A DNA stretch of 64,000 bases from Calothrix sp. PCC 6303 (GTDB lineage Bacteria; Cyanobacteriota; Cyanobacteriia; Cyanobacteriales; Nostocaceae): positions 16,758 to 80,757 of the forward strand of contig NC_019727.1 of assembly GCF_000317435.1 (NCBI RefSeq), read 5' to 3'. Below the pieces are notes generated by a model, which worked only from the letters and a program-made list of their open reading frames with translations, made no database searches and was not told the origin of the DNA. The first letter of the stretch is position 1; each line of letters opens with the position of its first letter. Of this stretch, positions 16,256 to 25,912 are shown one piece after another. The position numbers and the translations under genes are program-made.

Positions 16256-18523
16256 ATGCCCGCGACTTTTATGAGGGTGACAATAATGGACTTCATCAAC
16301 CATCAACCAGACTCCAATCCCCACTTCTCACCAAAACCTGCCACTGGGGATGGTCAAAGTGACAATCAAAGCGGCGTAACACCTATTAAACCCCCAGTAC
16401 CCCAATTAACCACACCAGAAACCGCACGGCTACGAGAAAATTATCCCAGCATCGAACATCTGGAAGCTGGAAACGTTGCCGCATGGTTACAGGAACGACA
16501 AGACCAATTACTCAGCCGTGCAACCGAAGGACGGGCAAGCATGAATTTAGCCAAATTAATCACTTTGGCTGGTGGTGCAGTGGGGGCAGTTTGTTACGCT
16601 ACCAGTCCCATAGCACCCATTGCGGCATTGATTGGCTTTGGTTCCTATATTTGGACAGTTGCCAAAGACAACAACGCCACCCATAAATTTGCCCCCGTTC
16701 CCTTTATTCGTGGCAGCTTCTGGGAATTTCTCAGTGCAATGGGTGATGCCGAGGCACGAGAAGAATGGTTTAGCAACCAGGATGACTTATTAGATTTACT
16801 TTCCCACATGGAACGGATGGAGCGTACCGAATACGCCATGTTGAGGGAATTTAAGCAGGAATTGACCGATTATTTGAGTATTGTTGACTCTGGCAAGAAA
16901 TTCTATGCCTATCGTTGGTTATTGGATTGTTTCGAGCAGTATCGGGGAAGCTTGCCCAGTGCCAAGACCTTGAAACAGCATTTAGAAATTGTCACAGTTG
17001 ACCCCCGCACGGACTTTGAGCAAGTAAATGCCCTGATTCAACACCAATCCCAACAGCAACAACCCCGCATTATTGACCTACCACCAGGACGGATTAACGA
17101 TTTACCACCGGGTAAAATCAATGATTCGTCTTTGGGGAATATTAACGATTCAGCATCAAGAAACATCAATGATTCGTCTTTGGGCGATATTAACGATTTA
17201 TCATCAAGAAAAAACAATGATTTATCCCCAGGAAATATCCATGATTTAGCATCGAGAAAAACCAATGATTCATCCTTGAGCGATATTAACGATTTAGCAT
17301 CGAGAAAAACCAATGAGTTATCCCCAGAAAATATCCACGATTTACAAAAGTCCCCACACAACCCAACAACACCAAACCGGGACGAGTTATTAAAACTGCC
17401 ACTCACAGCCAGAGCAGAGGCAATTATCAAAGCCTTGACTGAGGGTGGTTTTGATATCGCCAAGTGCATCCAAGACCAAATTTCTGCGATCGCAGGTAAT
17501 CAACGCGGGGGAAAGGGAACCCTAATGGCTATCCTGGCTATTCTCAGCTTCGCGCTTAATCCCCAAACCAAAATCCACTATTTCACGGCTGGGGATGACA
17601 TCTACCCTTTCAAATGCGACAAGTTATTATGCCGTTTGAATTGGCATAATTTAGATGGTTCTGAGGCAGATGCAAAGGTCGCCCAAGCGTTATTTAAGTA
17701 TCTCAAAAAAATGGATAACGCGACTCAGGGGGAATACGATGATGTAATTTTGGTTATCGATGAGGCAGTTGCTTTATCTGGTTATTTAACCGATGACCAA
17801 AAAGAATGGATGGTCAAATACATACTTACCCGTGCTAGTAAGAAAGGCGCTCAAATTTTTGTTGTCTTGCATGGCAAGCATTTATCAACTTGGGTTGGTA
17901 AAAATACCAATGGTATGGCAGATACTTTTAAATCGGGAGTATCGTTTATTGGCTGTGAATCTACCAGCATTCAAGTGTCAGCATTGAAGAGAATTTCTGT
18001 GGCTACAGGGCGTTATTTTTTAGCTGACCCAGATAGCTTTGATAAGGCTGTTAAAGGGGGCGAAATTGGGGTTTTACCTGATTGGATAAAAACAGAAAAG
18101 CATCCCGTTAATGGTCAACCTGACCCCGCTAGAACATTGCTTACTTTCTTCCCGGAATTGGTGGATAATAACCCTAATTTTGATAATTCATCATCTGGGG
18201 AAGATATATGCGAAACAATTAAAGTTGACCGCAGTGCAACAGTTGAATCCTTAGAGAATCTCTGGAAATTATCAGTGCCAGAAGTAGACTTTGAGTCAGA
18301 AATTGATGAGGCATTTTTGAGTCTCATTCTGGAACTAGTTGCAAAAGCTTCTGCGTTCCCAGTGTCGTTTGAAGCAATCCGAAAGCATAAATCTTGGGAG
18401 CGAGATTGGGGATTAAAGAATCCTGGTAGGGGAACATTGAGAGCCGCATTATCTAAGTTAGTTATAGAGCAAAGATTGAATGGTAATGAAAAAGAAGGCT
18501 ACCTTTTACCTAATAAAAGCTAA
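16256..18523 (+). CDS. Membrane-anchored P-loop ATPase, candidate plasmid coupling/transfer protein
   Basis: In this 755-aa protein, residues ~95-140 are a hydrophobic hairpin (LITLAGGAVGAVCYA, then IAALIGFGSYIWTV). A helical domain follows, then an eleven-copy octapeptide repeat (~272-363), then an ATPase with a Walker A-like loop GNQRGGKGT (~418) and Walker B DVILVIDEA (~500). An N-terminal membrane hairpin with a cytoplasmic ATPase recalls type IV coupling proteins, which hand relaxase-bound DNA to the secretion channel. The linker, the GGKGT loop and the lack of recognisable VirD4 motifs set it apart, so the assignment is inference. Starts at 16271 or 16286 are also possible. Upstream lie membrane proteins on the same strand. 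Confidence 0.6.
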   Translation: MPATFMRVTIMDFINHQPDSNPHFSPKPATGDGQSDNQSGVTPIKPPVPQLTTPETARLRENYPSIEHLEAGNVAAWLQERQDQLLSRATEGRASMNLAKLITLAGGAVGAVCYATSPIAPIAALIGFGSYIWTVAKDNNATHKFAPVPFIRGSFWEFLSAMGDAEAREEWFSNQDDLLDLLSHMERMERTEYAMLREFKQELTDYLSIVDSGKKFYAYRWLLDCFEQYRGSLPSAKTLKQHLEIVTVDPRTDFEQVNALIQHQSQQQQPRIIDLPPGRINDLPPGKINDSSLGNINDSASRNINDSSLGDINDLSSRKNNDLSPGNIHDLASRKTNDSSLSDINDLASRKTNELSPENIHDLQKSPHNPTTPNRDELLKLPLTARAEAIIKALTEGGFDIAKCIQDQISAIAGNQRGGKGTLMAILAILSFALNPQTKIHYFTAGDDIYPFKCDKLLCRLNWHNLDGSEADAKVAQALFKYLKKMDNATQGEYDDVILVIDEAVALSGYLTDDQKEWMVKYILTRASKKGAQIFVVLHGKHLSTWVGKNTNGMADTFKSGVSFIGCESTSIQVSALKRISVATGRYFLADPDSFDKAVKGGEIGVLPDWIKTEKHPVNGQPDPARTLLTFFPELVDNNPNFDNSSSGEDICETIKVDRSATVESLENLWKLSVPEVDFESEIDEAFLSLILELVAKASAFPVSFEAIRKHKSWERDWGLKNPGRGTLRAALSKLVIEQRLNGNEKEGYLLPNKS
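17069..17344 (+). repeat. 24-bp tandem repeat, eleven-plus copies, in the ATPase linker
   Basis: The units encode octapeptides such as INDLPPGK, INDSSLGN, INDLASRK and TNDSSLSD. Alternating two-unit similarity suggests growth by 48-bp duplications. There are no frame-breaking indels. Confidence 0.9.
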
Positions 18524-19025
18524 TGACTGTTCCAAGCGTTCCCAAGATTAGATAGTGGGGCTTGACCACGCAATCCCAAGGGTTCCCAGCATTGGGAACG
18601 GTGGGAACCTGGGAACAGGAACGTCGCGTTCATGGATATAAATGACATCCGATAAAGCTTCAAAATAACAATTGCTCCACCGGATAATATCAATATCTTA
18701 AACAAACATATCCAATATTAGAGAAACAATCGACACTTCGTTTATAACTAGAAAGCAGCAAGCATATTTAGAATTTACTGGCAGTGGTATGAAGTCAGCT
18801 TCAAGTGACGAATGAGTGTTAGTTAAAACTACATTATTTTTATTGATTAAATTGTGTTTAACATGCATCTCTATCCCGCCATGCATCGCGGGAACACAAT
18901 TATATTCTTACAAGGAAGAGCAACTGAATACAAGTAATTAAAATACATTTTGTTCATTATTAAAATGTATAAAAACAGGTAAAATAATATTAGTTGCATC
19001 TAGATAAATTCAGCAATCAAATTAA
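18524..19025. other. Non-coding gap with GGGAAC hairpins
   Basis: GTTCCCA/TGGGAAC forms a hairpin around 18580-18597, and further GTGGGAACC and CTGGGAACA copies follow, with related TTCCCAAG copies just before. A short CCCGC/GCGGG fold lies near 18875-18890. The rest is AT-rich with no convincing gene. The hairpins may end transcription of the ATPase gene. Confidence 0.4.
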
Positions 19026-19910
19026 ATGACGCGCTTTATACATGACCAATTCGCCAAAGACTACCTTGAAGAGTTACTAAAAGATTATGGAGAAGTTAAG
19101 CCATCAGAAAAAGTTTCTGGAGAGATTAAAGAAATAGATGTTTTATTTACTCCTTCAGCGCGACAAACCGCTAATTTACAACTGCTAGGGTTGCTGGGAA
19201 GATTTGCCGAATATCCTGCAATATTAGAGCCATTTCGCAATCCTGCTTCTAGCGATGAAATCTGCGATTGCATAGTGAAATTATTAGAAGTCAAAGCCGA
19301 ACTGCGACGGGAAGCTAAGGGAAACAAAACCAAACTCCAAGAAGAGACAATACCCAAATTGTGGGTTCTGACTCCAACTGCATCTCCAGCAATATTATCC
19401 AGCTTTAACGTTAACCGAAAAGAGGAATTTGTTCCTGGAGTATACTTTTTAGGTGATGCCTTACGGACAGCAATTGTTGCCATACACCAACTACCGCTCA
19501 CACCAGAAACGTTATGGTTGAGGGTTTTGGGTAGGGGAAGGGTTCAGGAACAAGCCATTGTCGAGCTGCAAGCGCTACCATTAAATCATCCATACCAGCA
19601 AGCAACACTCGAATTAGTTTATAACCTGCGCGAAAATTTGAGAGTAAATCAAGAATTAGAAGAAGAGGACAGGGAGTTAATTATGCGATTGGAACCACTT
19701 TATCAAAGAGACAAAGAACAAGCTATACAGTCAGGAGAGCAACGTTTAATTCTGCGTTTGCTCAATTGCCGTATTGGTGAAATTAATGCATCATTAATCG
19801 AGCGAGTTCGAGGACTATCGATCGAACAATTAGAGAATTTAGGAGAGGCATTGTTAGACTTTTCTGGTGTTGCCGATTTAGAAGCTTGGTTGAATCAACA
19901 AGAAGGATAA
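19026..19910 (+). CDS. Rpn/PD-(D/E)XK nuclease-like protein with DUF4351 tail
   Basis: The N-terminus (MTRFIHDQFAKDYLEELLKDYGEV), the mid-region and the C-terminal DUF4351 module (residues ~245-292, LILRLLNCRIGEINASLIER, then LEDLGEALLDF-like) match a large cyanobacterial family related to recombination-promoting nuclease/putative transposase (Rpn) proteins. Many members keep a PD-(D/E)XK-like core; here EIKEIDVLFTP (~residues 33-43) could supply part of the acidic site. The role in cyanobacteria is not established. It stands alone on the plus strand at the edge of the defence island. Start ATG 19026. Confidence 0.75.
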   Translation: MTRFIHDQFAKDYLEELLKDYGEVKPSEKVSGEIKEIDVLFTPSARQTANLQLLGLLGRFAEYPAILEPFRNPASSDEICDCIVKLLEVKAELRREAKGNKTKLQEETIPKLWVLTPTASPAILSSFNVNRKEEFVPGVYFLGDALRTAIVAIHQLPLTPETLWLRVLGRGRVQEQAIVELQALPLNHPYQQATLELVYNLRENLRVNQELEEEDRELIMRLEPLYQRDKEQAIQSGEQRLILRLLNCRIGEINASLIERVRGLSIEQLENLGEALLDFSGVADLEAWLNQQEG

Positions 19911-20066
19911 ATCATCGGCAAGGGACTAGCGTCAAAATAAAGTACCAGATGAAAACTCTGAATCCAGTATAAAACGGTAAAGTCTGATTGGTATATCGGT
20001 ATATTATTTAATTGCAAGTCCCTAAACTAGTTAAATTGTAGAAAAGTTGGGGATGACCTCTCCGAT

Positions 20067-20170
20067 TACAGCGCTTCCGGCTATTATGCAATATAGTTTT
20101 TCTCCTTACTCCTCTCCTATCATCGCTTTCAGCTTTTAGGATGTACCTCATAGCTGCCGGAAGTGCTGTA
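20067..20170. repeat. 104-bp MITE-like element
   Basis: TACAGCGCTTCCGGC (20067-20081) and GCCGGAAGTGCTGTA (20156-20170) form terminal inverted repeats with one mismatch. A third end-like copy (AAGTGCTGTATAGC) lies near 20299. No coding capacity and no clear target duplication were found. The rest of the 19911-20355 gap shows nothing else. Confidence 0.5.
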
Positions 20171-20355
20171 TCAGGAAGTTTTCACCGAAAAATATTTTGG
20201 CAGTAGTACAACTGTTGTCACTAGGAGTCCTCTTATGCTCAAGCCAGCAACTCCAAAACTATTTTTCTCACTGCTGTTACTGTACCAGTTAGTCGCGCAA
20301 AGTGCTGTATAGCAATTTTTTATATGCAGGTTAAAGGTGTTGAGTGCTTATTCAC

Positions 20356-21591
20356 CTATTCCCCAACAAGAGCCAAAATATCAACACCCAGTAAATTCTG
20401 TAAAAAATCATAACCCGCCTGTTCTAAATCTCCTGCAAGAGAAAAAGTCAAACTGCGAACTCGAATATTACCAACTTTGATATTCAACGGTTCTGCCAAG
20501 GGTGTTGGATAAATTAAAATTGCCTCCTGACATCCTTTCGCTTCCGCATAGGCAACCATCTGACTAATATCACCAGAAGCTGGTTTATCAGCAGCTTTGT
20601 ACTTTGTATCTAAAACATATTTGGCTATCCCTGTTGCTGTATCATAGATTACTAAGTCAATGTCAAAGTATAATGTCTGAGCCTGACCTAAATAAACTCT
20701 TTCTTGGGACTGGATATCTAACGCTTGCCTTTTTAGTGCCTTTTCCCGATGCGCTTTCAGCCAAAGAGCCACAAAGCGTTCGTAAAGTTGCGACATATTA
20801 ACTAAAAAGGGTAACGTCGCGTTTGCACCTGTTTCATGACTAGGTGCAATATGTTCCAAAAAGAAGCGGCAAAGCGCGTGCAGGGAACGATAGTCTTCAT
20901 TTAGGCGGTTATATTGTCGTCCTATACAAGTTCTCGGATTGCATTGTTGCAATGTCACCAATCCCTGTAGTAAATGATACGCACGGCGCACCGTTGGCAT
21001 TACCCGTTCCGTACACAAACCGCTACGAGCAATACACCAAAGCGTCCAAGCGAGAATTTGATTTTCTTCAACGTCTGCGGTATGTTCTTCATAATGGCAC
21101 TGGATATTAGTATCCCACGGTCGAGTCACCATCTGTCGTATATCAATACGTCCCCGAACATAAGGCAAATGTTCTGTCTTGGGGATGTAAGCACAGTAAA
21201 AACCCTGACGACCTCGGTTAAAAATGCGACGAGCAAAAATATCAGCCAGCCGTTCATAAAATTCCTCCAAAGTTTGGCAATCAACCAGTCCCTCCAAAAA
21301 GTGAAAACTTTTGAGGTCATAGGCATACTCCAGCATTCCCAGAAGATTACCTAGCTTGACTTTGGGACGCAGGGCAATGTGATTTTCACTTGTTAAGGGA
21401 ATATGACCAACCCATCCTTGAGCAGTTAGTCGCCAGCGATCGCCTGTTTTTGGAGAAGGGAAGTCCACATTCACCTGATTACCATAATCACGCCACAACA
21501 TTTCTCCCACCGCATCGGAAAGCAGCGATCGCGGCAATAACTTTGGAACGTACTCAGTTAACTCTATTATTTGTGGCGATGTTACACTCAT
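20356..21591 (-). CDS. mcrC: McrC-like subunit of McrBC-type restriction system
   Basis: McrC is the nuclease partner of the McrB motor in modification-dependent restriction. In this 411-aa protein the N-terminal half includes HIALRPKVKLGNLLGMLEYA, typical of McrC, and the C-terminal PD-(D/E)XK core includes FDIDLVIYD and VLDTKYK (~residue 328), the catalytic D...D-x-K arrangement. It starts at ATG 21591, overlapping the end of mcrB by 4 bp, so the two are coupled. The target is inferred: McrBC systems cut methylated DNA, but the specificity domain of this McrB differs from that of E. coli. Confidence 0.88.
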   Translation of the reverse strand: MSVTSPQIIELTEYVPKLLPRSLLSDAVGEMLWRDYGNQVNVDFPSPKTGDRWRLTAQGWVGHIPLTSENHIALRPKVKLGNLLGMLEYAYDLKSFHFLEGLVDCQTLEEFYERLADIFARRIFNRGRQGFYCAYIPKTEHLPYVRGRIDIRQMVTRPWDTNIQCHYEEHTADVEENQILAWTLWCIARSGLCTERVMPTVRRAYHLLQGLVTLQQCNPRTCIGRQYNRLNEDYRSLHALCRFFLEHIAPSHETGANATLPFLVNMSQLYERFVALWLKAHREKALKRQALDIQSQERVYLGQAQTLYFDIDLVIYDTATGIAKYVLDTKYKAADKPASGDISQMVAYAEAKGCQEAILIYPTPLAEPLNIKVGNIRVRSLTFSLAGDLEQAGYDFLQNLLGVDILALVGE

Positions 21592-23234
21592 AGGTCAATT
21601 TCCTTCTTGACTTCGTTCCAGCGAAACTGTTCAACTTTACTAGGCTGGTCAAAGAAATATTCTTCCAAATATGGCTCAATCTCAAGTTGCCAAATACTCT
21701 CAATTTGGTCAACTAAGTCATCTCGCAGGAAATAGCTGATACCCACAACGAAGTGGGGATTACTAATTGCTTTGTTCAACTCGTTCAGCTTTTGAATCAA
21801 CTTCTCCACCGGAAAACCACTATCTAAGTGACGACAGCGCAGAATCTCATAGTTTGGGCACAGAGGAATAAAAGCAAAGCGACGACGAAGGGCATAGTCT
21901 ACTAACGCAATTGAGCGGTCTGCCGTGTTCATTGTGCCGATAATTCGTACATTTGTGGGAATGCTAAACAGCTCACCTGCTGCCAAAGGTATTTTTTCGT
22001 TGTGGTACTCCAACAAATACATCAACTCACCAAAAACGCGGGCAACATTGGCACGGTTTATTTCATCTATAATCAGTACGCATATACTTTGACGGCGATA
22101 TGCTTCCTCACAAAAATCGAGAAACCGTCCATTAACTAGTGGATAATCAAGTTCTCCATCAATTCGTTGTGGGCGAATGCCTTGTACGAAGTCCTCATAA
22201 GTATAAGCAGGGTGAAATTGGATAATATCCACAAAACCATTGCTACCTCCAACCAAATATTTAGCCAGTTTTTGGGCAACATATGTTTTACCTGTGCCTG
22301 GAGGTCCGTAGAAAATCGCCTGCTTTTTACGCTCTATTGCCTTTAACCAGTTTTCAAGCGTCTTCTCTTCGATTCCAGTATCCAATGCACATTGACTGAG
22401 GGAATATTCTGGTTGCATTTCTATTGCTTCAACATCAAAAGTAAATTCGCTAACCTCATCCATTGGCGGGCTTTCCTTACCAATAAAATCATACTTTTTA
22501 ACAGCAACCAACCAATGACAAAACATATCAAATAAGTCATCATCTCGCATAGATGGTATACCAGACTGACGCATATGAGGAGCCAATTCTGCAATTAATG
22601 TTTTTCCTATCGCATTAATAGCTGGATAATCTGTTAGCTTCTGATTATGAGATTCTCCTGTAAAGTAATTGATAACTGGTCGTGATTTCTTATTGATTAA
22701 CAAAAAATCATCCGGTCGAAGTGCATTCAGGATAGGTGTGAGCATCCCTATTTGGAAGCCTTTACTATAATCTAATTTTGAAAACTCCTTACAAGCTTCT
22801 GCCAATTGATTAGGGTAATTATTACAGCGACAAACGAAATTAAAAATTGCTTGAGCTATTTTGGACCAGTCTTCTACTTTTGTCCAACCTGCACCTTCAA
22901 ACCACTCTCTAATATCTTTGGTGATTGCCGGGGCATGATGAATCCAAACATTTCTTTTACTATTGTTAATTGTTTGTGCATAGGGGAGAAGTTGTAGCAG
23001 AACTATTTCATTTATATCTTCTCCAGACTCATTGGCAGAAACAATTGCCTGAAAATTCTCCCTTGCTTTCTGGCGCTGCTCATGGTATACCTTCTGATGA
23101 CGTAATCCATCCTGGGTATAAGGATAAGAACTAATAAATTCTTTAAATAATTTGATAAATTCGTTATTTTTCTCTGAAATAAAAACCTTTCGGTCATTAT
23201 ATAGTTTATTTATACTCATTTGCTTGTCGCTCAT
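21588..23234 (-). CDS. mcrB: McrB-like AAA+ motor of restriction system
   Basis: McrB is a GTP-dependent AAA+ translocase. In this 548-aa protein the C-terminal half has Walker A GPPGTGKT (~311), Walker B VLIIDEINRA (~390) and the McrB signature MNTADRS (~434), followed by an arginine-rich stretch (YALRRRFAF). The N-terminal ~270 residues (with FNFVCRCNNYPNQLAEACKEF) are a different, helical module that presumably recognises the target and is unlike the E. coli methylcytosine domain. It overlaps mcrC by 4 bp and lies 23 bp after the ASCH gene, suggesting one transcript. Confidence 0.88.
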   Translation of the reverse strand: MSDKQMSINKLYNDRKVFISEKNNEFIKLFKEFISSYPYTQDGLRHQKVYHEQRQKARENFQAIVSANESGEDINEIVLLQLLPYAQTINNSKRNVWIHHAPAITKDIREWFEGAGWTKVEDWSKIAQAIFNFVCRCNNYPNQLAEACKEFSKLDYSKGFQIGMLTPILNALRPDDFLLINKKSRPVINYFTGESHNQKLTDYPAINAIGKTLIAELAPHMRQSGIPSMRDDDLFDMFCHWLVAVKKYDFIGKESPPMDEVSEFTFDVEAIEMQPEYSLSQCALDTGIEEKTLENWLKAIERKKQAIFYGPPGTGKTYVAQKLAKYLVGGSNGFVDIIQFHPAYTYEDFVQGIRPQRIDGELDYPLVNGRFLDFCEEAYRRQSICVLIIDEINRANVARVFGELMYLLEYHNEKIPLAAGELFSIPTNVRIIGTMNTADRSIALVDYALRRRFAFIPLCPNYEILRCRHLDSGFPVEKLIQKLNELNKAISNPHFVVGISYFLRDDLVDQIESIWQLEIEPYLEEYFFDQPSKVEQFRWNEVKKEIDL

Positions 23235-23257
23235 ACAATAGCAAGAGAAAATCCACC

Positions 23258-23752
23258 TTAATAGTTAATATTAGTTGTTTGCTTGTTTGCCATAATATAT
23301 GAATTTTCTCCACCTAGAAGCATAATAGTTTTATATTCTGTTTCATTAAGATAACGATAGCTTTGAGGAGGACGCAAGTAAGATATTTTCTCCTTTAAAC
23401 GATGCAATTCAATAGGATTTTCAAATTTTTTGGCGTTTATAAAAAAAATCCCTACTGCGACTGATGCTCCTTCATAATATTTGTAAAAATCTTTGCGTTT
23501 GATACCAGCATGGTCTTTAACTTGTTCCCAGAATTCTTTTAAACCATTTTTTGAAGCTTTTTTTTCAACAACAAAATTTACTTCAAAAAAGCCTAAAAAA
23601 GTTTTTTTAGGAGATGATGCATACACAATAACAATATCTCCTGTTTTCACACGAGTTCGCACTCTACGTAATTCTACTTGTTTAGTTTGTTCCTCAAAAA
23701 TTTTATTGGCATACTCAGGCTTAATTGAGATTAAAAGTATGTTGCATGGCAT
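23258..23752 (-). CDS. ASCH-domain protein
   Basis: In this 164-aa protein the N-terminal motif LLISIKPEYANKIFEEQTKQVELRR is the ASCH signature (PUA-like superfamily), followed by GDIVIVYASSPKKTFLGFFEV. ASCH domains bind RNA or modified nucleotides. The gene lies between the GNAT-PIN fusion and mcrB, all on the minus strand with gaps of about 20 bp, so it is probably part of one operon. It may act as a sensor of modified nucleic acid for one of these partners; this is inference. ATG 23752. Confidence 0.75.
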   Translation of the reverse strand: MPCNILLISIKPEYANKIFEEQTKQVELRRVRTRVKTGDIVIVYASSPKKTFLGFFEVNFVVEKKASKNGLKEFWEQVKDHAGIKRKDFYKYYEGASVAVGIFFINAKKFENPIELHRLKEKISYLRPPQSYRYLNETEYKTIMLLGGENSYIMANKQTTNINY

Positions 23753-23773
23753 GATAAATTTTTACATATAAAA

Positions 23774-25912
23774 TTATCTATTTCTTAAATTATACAACCT
23801 TATAAATGACTCTTTATTAATTTTATTGGGAGAGACAAGTAACAAATTATCTTTATTCAAAACTTGCTGTAACTCTTGATAAGATACAGGATTATTAAAT
23901 AATTCTGTATTACTAAAGCGAATTGCCATAATATTTCCAGTTTTTCTATCTTTTGATATACTTTCAACATCACTTAATTGATAAACTCCTAATCTTTGAA
24001 AACGTCGGTAAAGCTCTTTGGGTTTACCAATAATTACCTCATCTACATAAGAACAAGCACGAATATGACGGACATTGTAAAAACCTTTACCTTTACCTTC
24101 ACGTTGAGTCTCGCTAATATACCAAAGAATTCGACAAGGGGCATTTAATCCCCTAGAGTTTCTTATGGCTCGATAGTAAACTGCTTCACGATTAAATGCT
24201 AATTCTGGTTTAGCTCCAAATCCATCCAAAGGAAGCATTTGATTCGCTAAATGTTCATCAAATAAACATGAAGCCCATCTAGGTTGAATAGGGATAATAA
24301 AGGTAGGAATTTCATAATTAGTAATTTTTGCCGGAAAAAGAAATCGTTCAATATCTACTGATGATTGAGCATCTATAACTATATTTTCGTTATTAAGATT
24401 ATTAGCAAGTTTCCTAATAAAATCATATTCATCTCCAAAATTAGAGACTAAACTAGTAATATACTCTGATAATTCAGAGGAAGTTTTTACAACCGATAAA
24501 TTTGCTTTCAGCCACCCATTCAGAACCTTTACAAAAGCATCTTCTTGAATAGCTTCGGTAACAGCATCTTCTAGATATGGGTCAGTTATTCTTGTAAAAT
24601 GTCGCTGTTCGCTAGCAGATTTCAATATAGATTTAAAAATTATGTGACGTGCAAGAGTAGACGAGAGATTATGATTTCCAACTCTAAGTATCGGGATTTC
24701 TAGTTCATGTTTTTTCTGCTTTCCATACACAATTAAAGCAAATGTACTAGTATCAGACTCTCTCACAACAACACATTCAAATTTATTATGTTCAGCTAAA
24801 TAACGTCGTAATTTCTGCTGAAACTCTACTTGACTCTCTTTTAATTTAGAGTTATGAAAATAATTAGCTAAAAATTCTTCTTGTCCACTTTGAACCTGTA
24901 TTTGTTCTAAGGATGTACCAGAAAGACGTACAGGCTGGTAGTCAGGTTTATCCCTCAGTTCATCTAGCCGCAAAATAAGTTCTTCAGGATGAATAACCGA
25001 AAACCTAAAGTTTTCATAGATTACATCTGCTAAGTCTAATAATTGCTTATCTCTAGTTAAAAATACATTAGATTCGGATGTGATACTCCTAGCAATATAA
25101 CGTAAGTTAGATTCATGAATTTTCAAATTATATCTGATGATTATTTCTTGTAAAAGATTGAAATTATCCTCCAATCTTTGATTGTTGCAAGGTAAGCAAG
25201 TAAAAGATTCTGCAAAACAACGCTGACTATCCCTCTCTTGACTGTTATCAATTCGGTTAATTTGATTCAAAATTTCATCATTTATGCACAAATTCAATTC
25301 AGTCTGTACCCAGTCAGCTAGTAATATATTTCCCTCTTCACTATCAATCGAATCGTCATTTTTAAGAGTATATAAATCCCAGAAAATATCAGGAGCAATT
25401 ACAGCACACAACCTAGACTCAAGTTGTTGCTGAATCATTGTAGAAAATAGAGGAAGGGGATTGTGTTCAAATACCCAGCGAGTAAGAATTGTTTTCTTCT
25501 TTTTACTCCTACCTTCTGTATCCTTACAGGCAATAAAACCAAAGCTCGACCACATTCCTTGTAGGTTATAATCTCGACGGCAACTGAGCCTAATTCCGCG
25601 AGAAGATGTTGTTATTTGCTTGAGGCGATCAACAAGTTGTTTGGCTACTCCCTTACCCCGACAATCTGGATCGATACATAGATGAGCGATCGCAAACCAG
25701 TCCCGCGAACGTCGATATAATAGATACCCAACGCAGCTACCTTCAGAATCAAGCGCTACAAGGATTTGACGATGCGCTGCTCGTTCCTCAAATGCTCCTT
25801 TGGGCAAGTTACCAAGTGTTTTTGAGTTCGCTCGCCACAGTTTTATGACTGTTGCTAAGTGTTGAGAATAATTATCTATCGATTCAATTTTGATTTGTGC
25901 GTCAGTTGTCAC
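23774..25912 (-). CDS. GNAT acetyltransferase - PIN-like - ASCH-like fusion protein
   Basis: This 712-aa protein appears to have three parts. Residues 1-155 are a GNAT N-acetyltransferase, with the acetyl-CoA loop DPDCRGKGVAKQLVDRL. Residues ~160-340 resemble a PIN nuclease (HESNLRYIARSITSESNVFL, then TRDKQLLDLADVI). Residues ~535-700 are PUA/ASCH-like (FIIPIQPRWASCLFDEHLAN, GFYNVRHIRACSYVDEVIIG). The middle (~345-530) is unassigned. GNAT-plus-PIN combinations occur in toxin systems, and ASCH domains read nucleic acids, so this may be an RNA-targeting effector. It sits in the minus-strand defence island between the Eco29kI-like system and ASCH-McrBC. The GNAT call is firm; the others are moderate. 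Confidence 0.7.
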   Translation of the reverse strand: MTTDAQIKIESIDNYSQHLATVIKLWRANSKTLGNLPKGAFEERAAHRQILVALDSEGSCVGYLLYRRSRDWFAIAHLCIDPDCRGKGVAKQLVDRLKQITTSSRGIRLSCRRDYNLQGMWSSFGFIACKDTEGRSKKKKTILTRWVFEHNPLPLFSTMIQQQLESRLCAVIAPDIFWDLYTLKNDDSIDSEEGNILLADWVQTELNLCINDEILNQINRIDNSQERDSQRCFAESFTCLPCNNQRLEDNFNLLQEIIIRYNLKIHESNLRYIARSITSESNVFLTRDKQLLDLADVIYENFRFSVIHPEELILRLDELRDKPDYQPVRLSGTSLEQIQVQSGQEEFLANYFHNSKLKESQVEFQQKLRRYLAEHNKFECVVVRESDTSTFALIVYGKQKKHELEIPILRVGNHNLSSTLARHIIFKSILKSASEQRHFTRITDPYLEDAVTEAIQEDAFVKVLNGWLKANLSVVKTSSELSEYITSLVSNFGDEYDFIRKLANNLNNENIVIDAQSSVDIERFLFPAKITNYEIPTFIIPIQPRWASCLFDEHLANQMLPLDGFGAKPELAFNREAVYYRAIRNSRGLNAPCRILWYISETQREGKGKGFYNVRHIRACSYVDEVIIGKPKELYRRFQRLGVYQLSDVESISKDRKTGNIMAIRFSNTELFNNPVSYQELQQVLNKDNLLLVSPNKINKESFIRLYNLRNR

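Noticed and set aside
6820..17344. Regular short repeats considered as CRISPR arrays
   Set aside because: The repeats are directly adjacent without spacers and keep protein reading frames. No cas genes were found.
17038..17469. Minus-strand 143-aa frame opposite the ATPase linker
   Set aside because: Shadow of the 24-bp repeat array; same period, no independent support.
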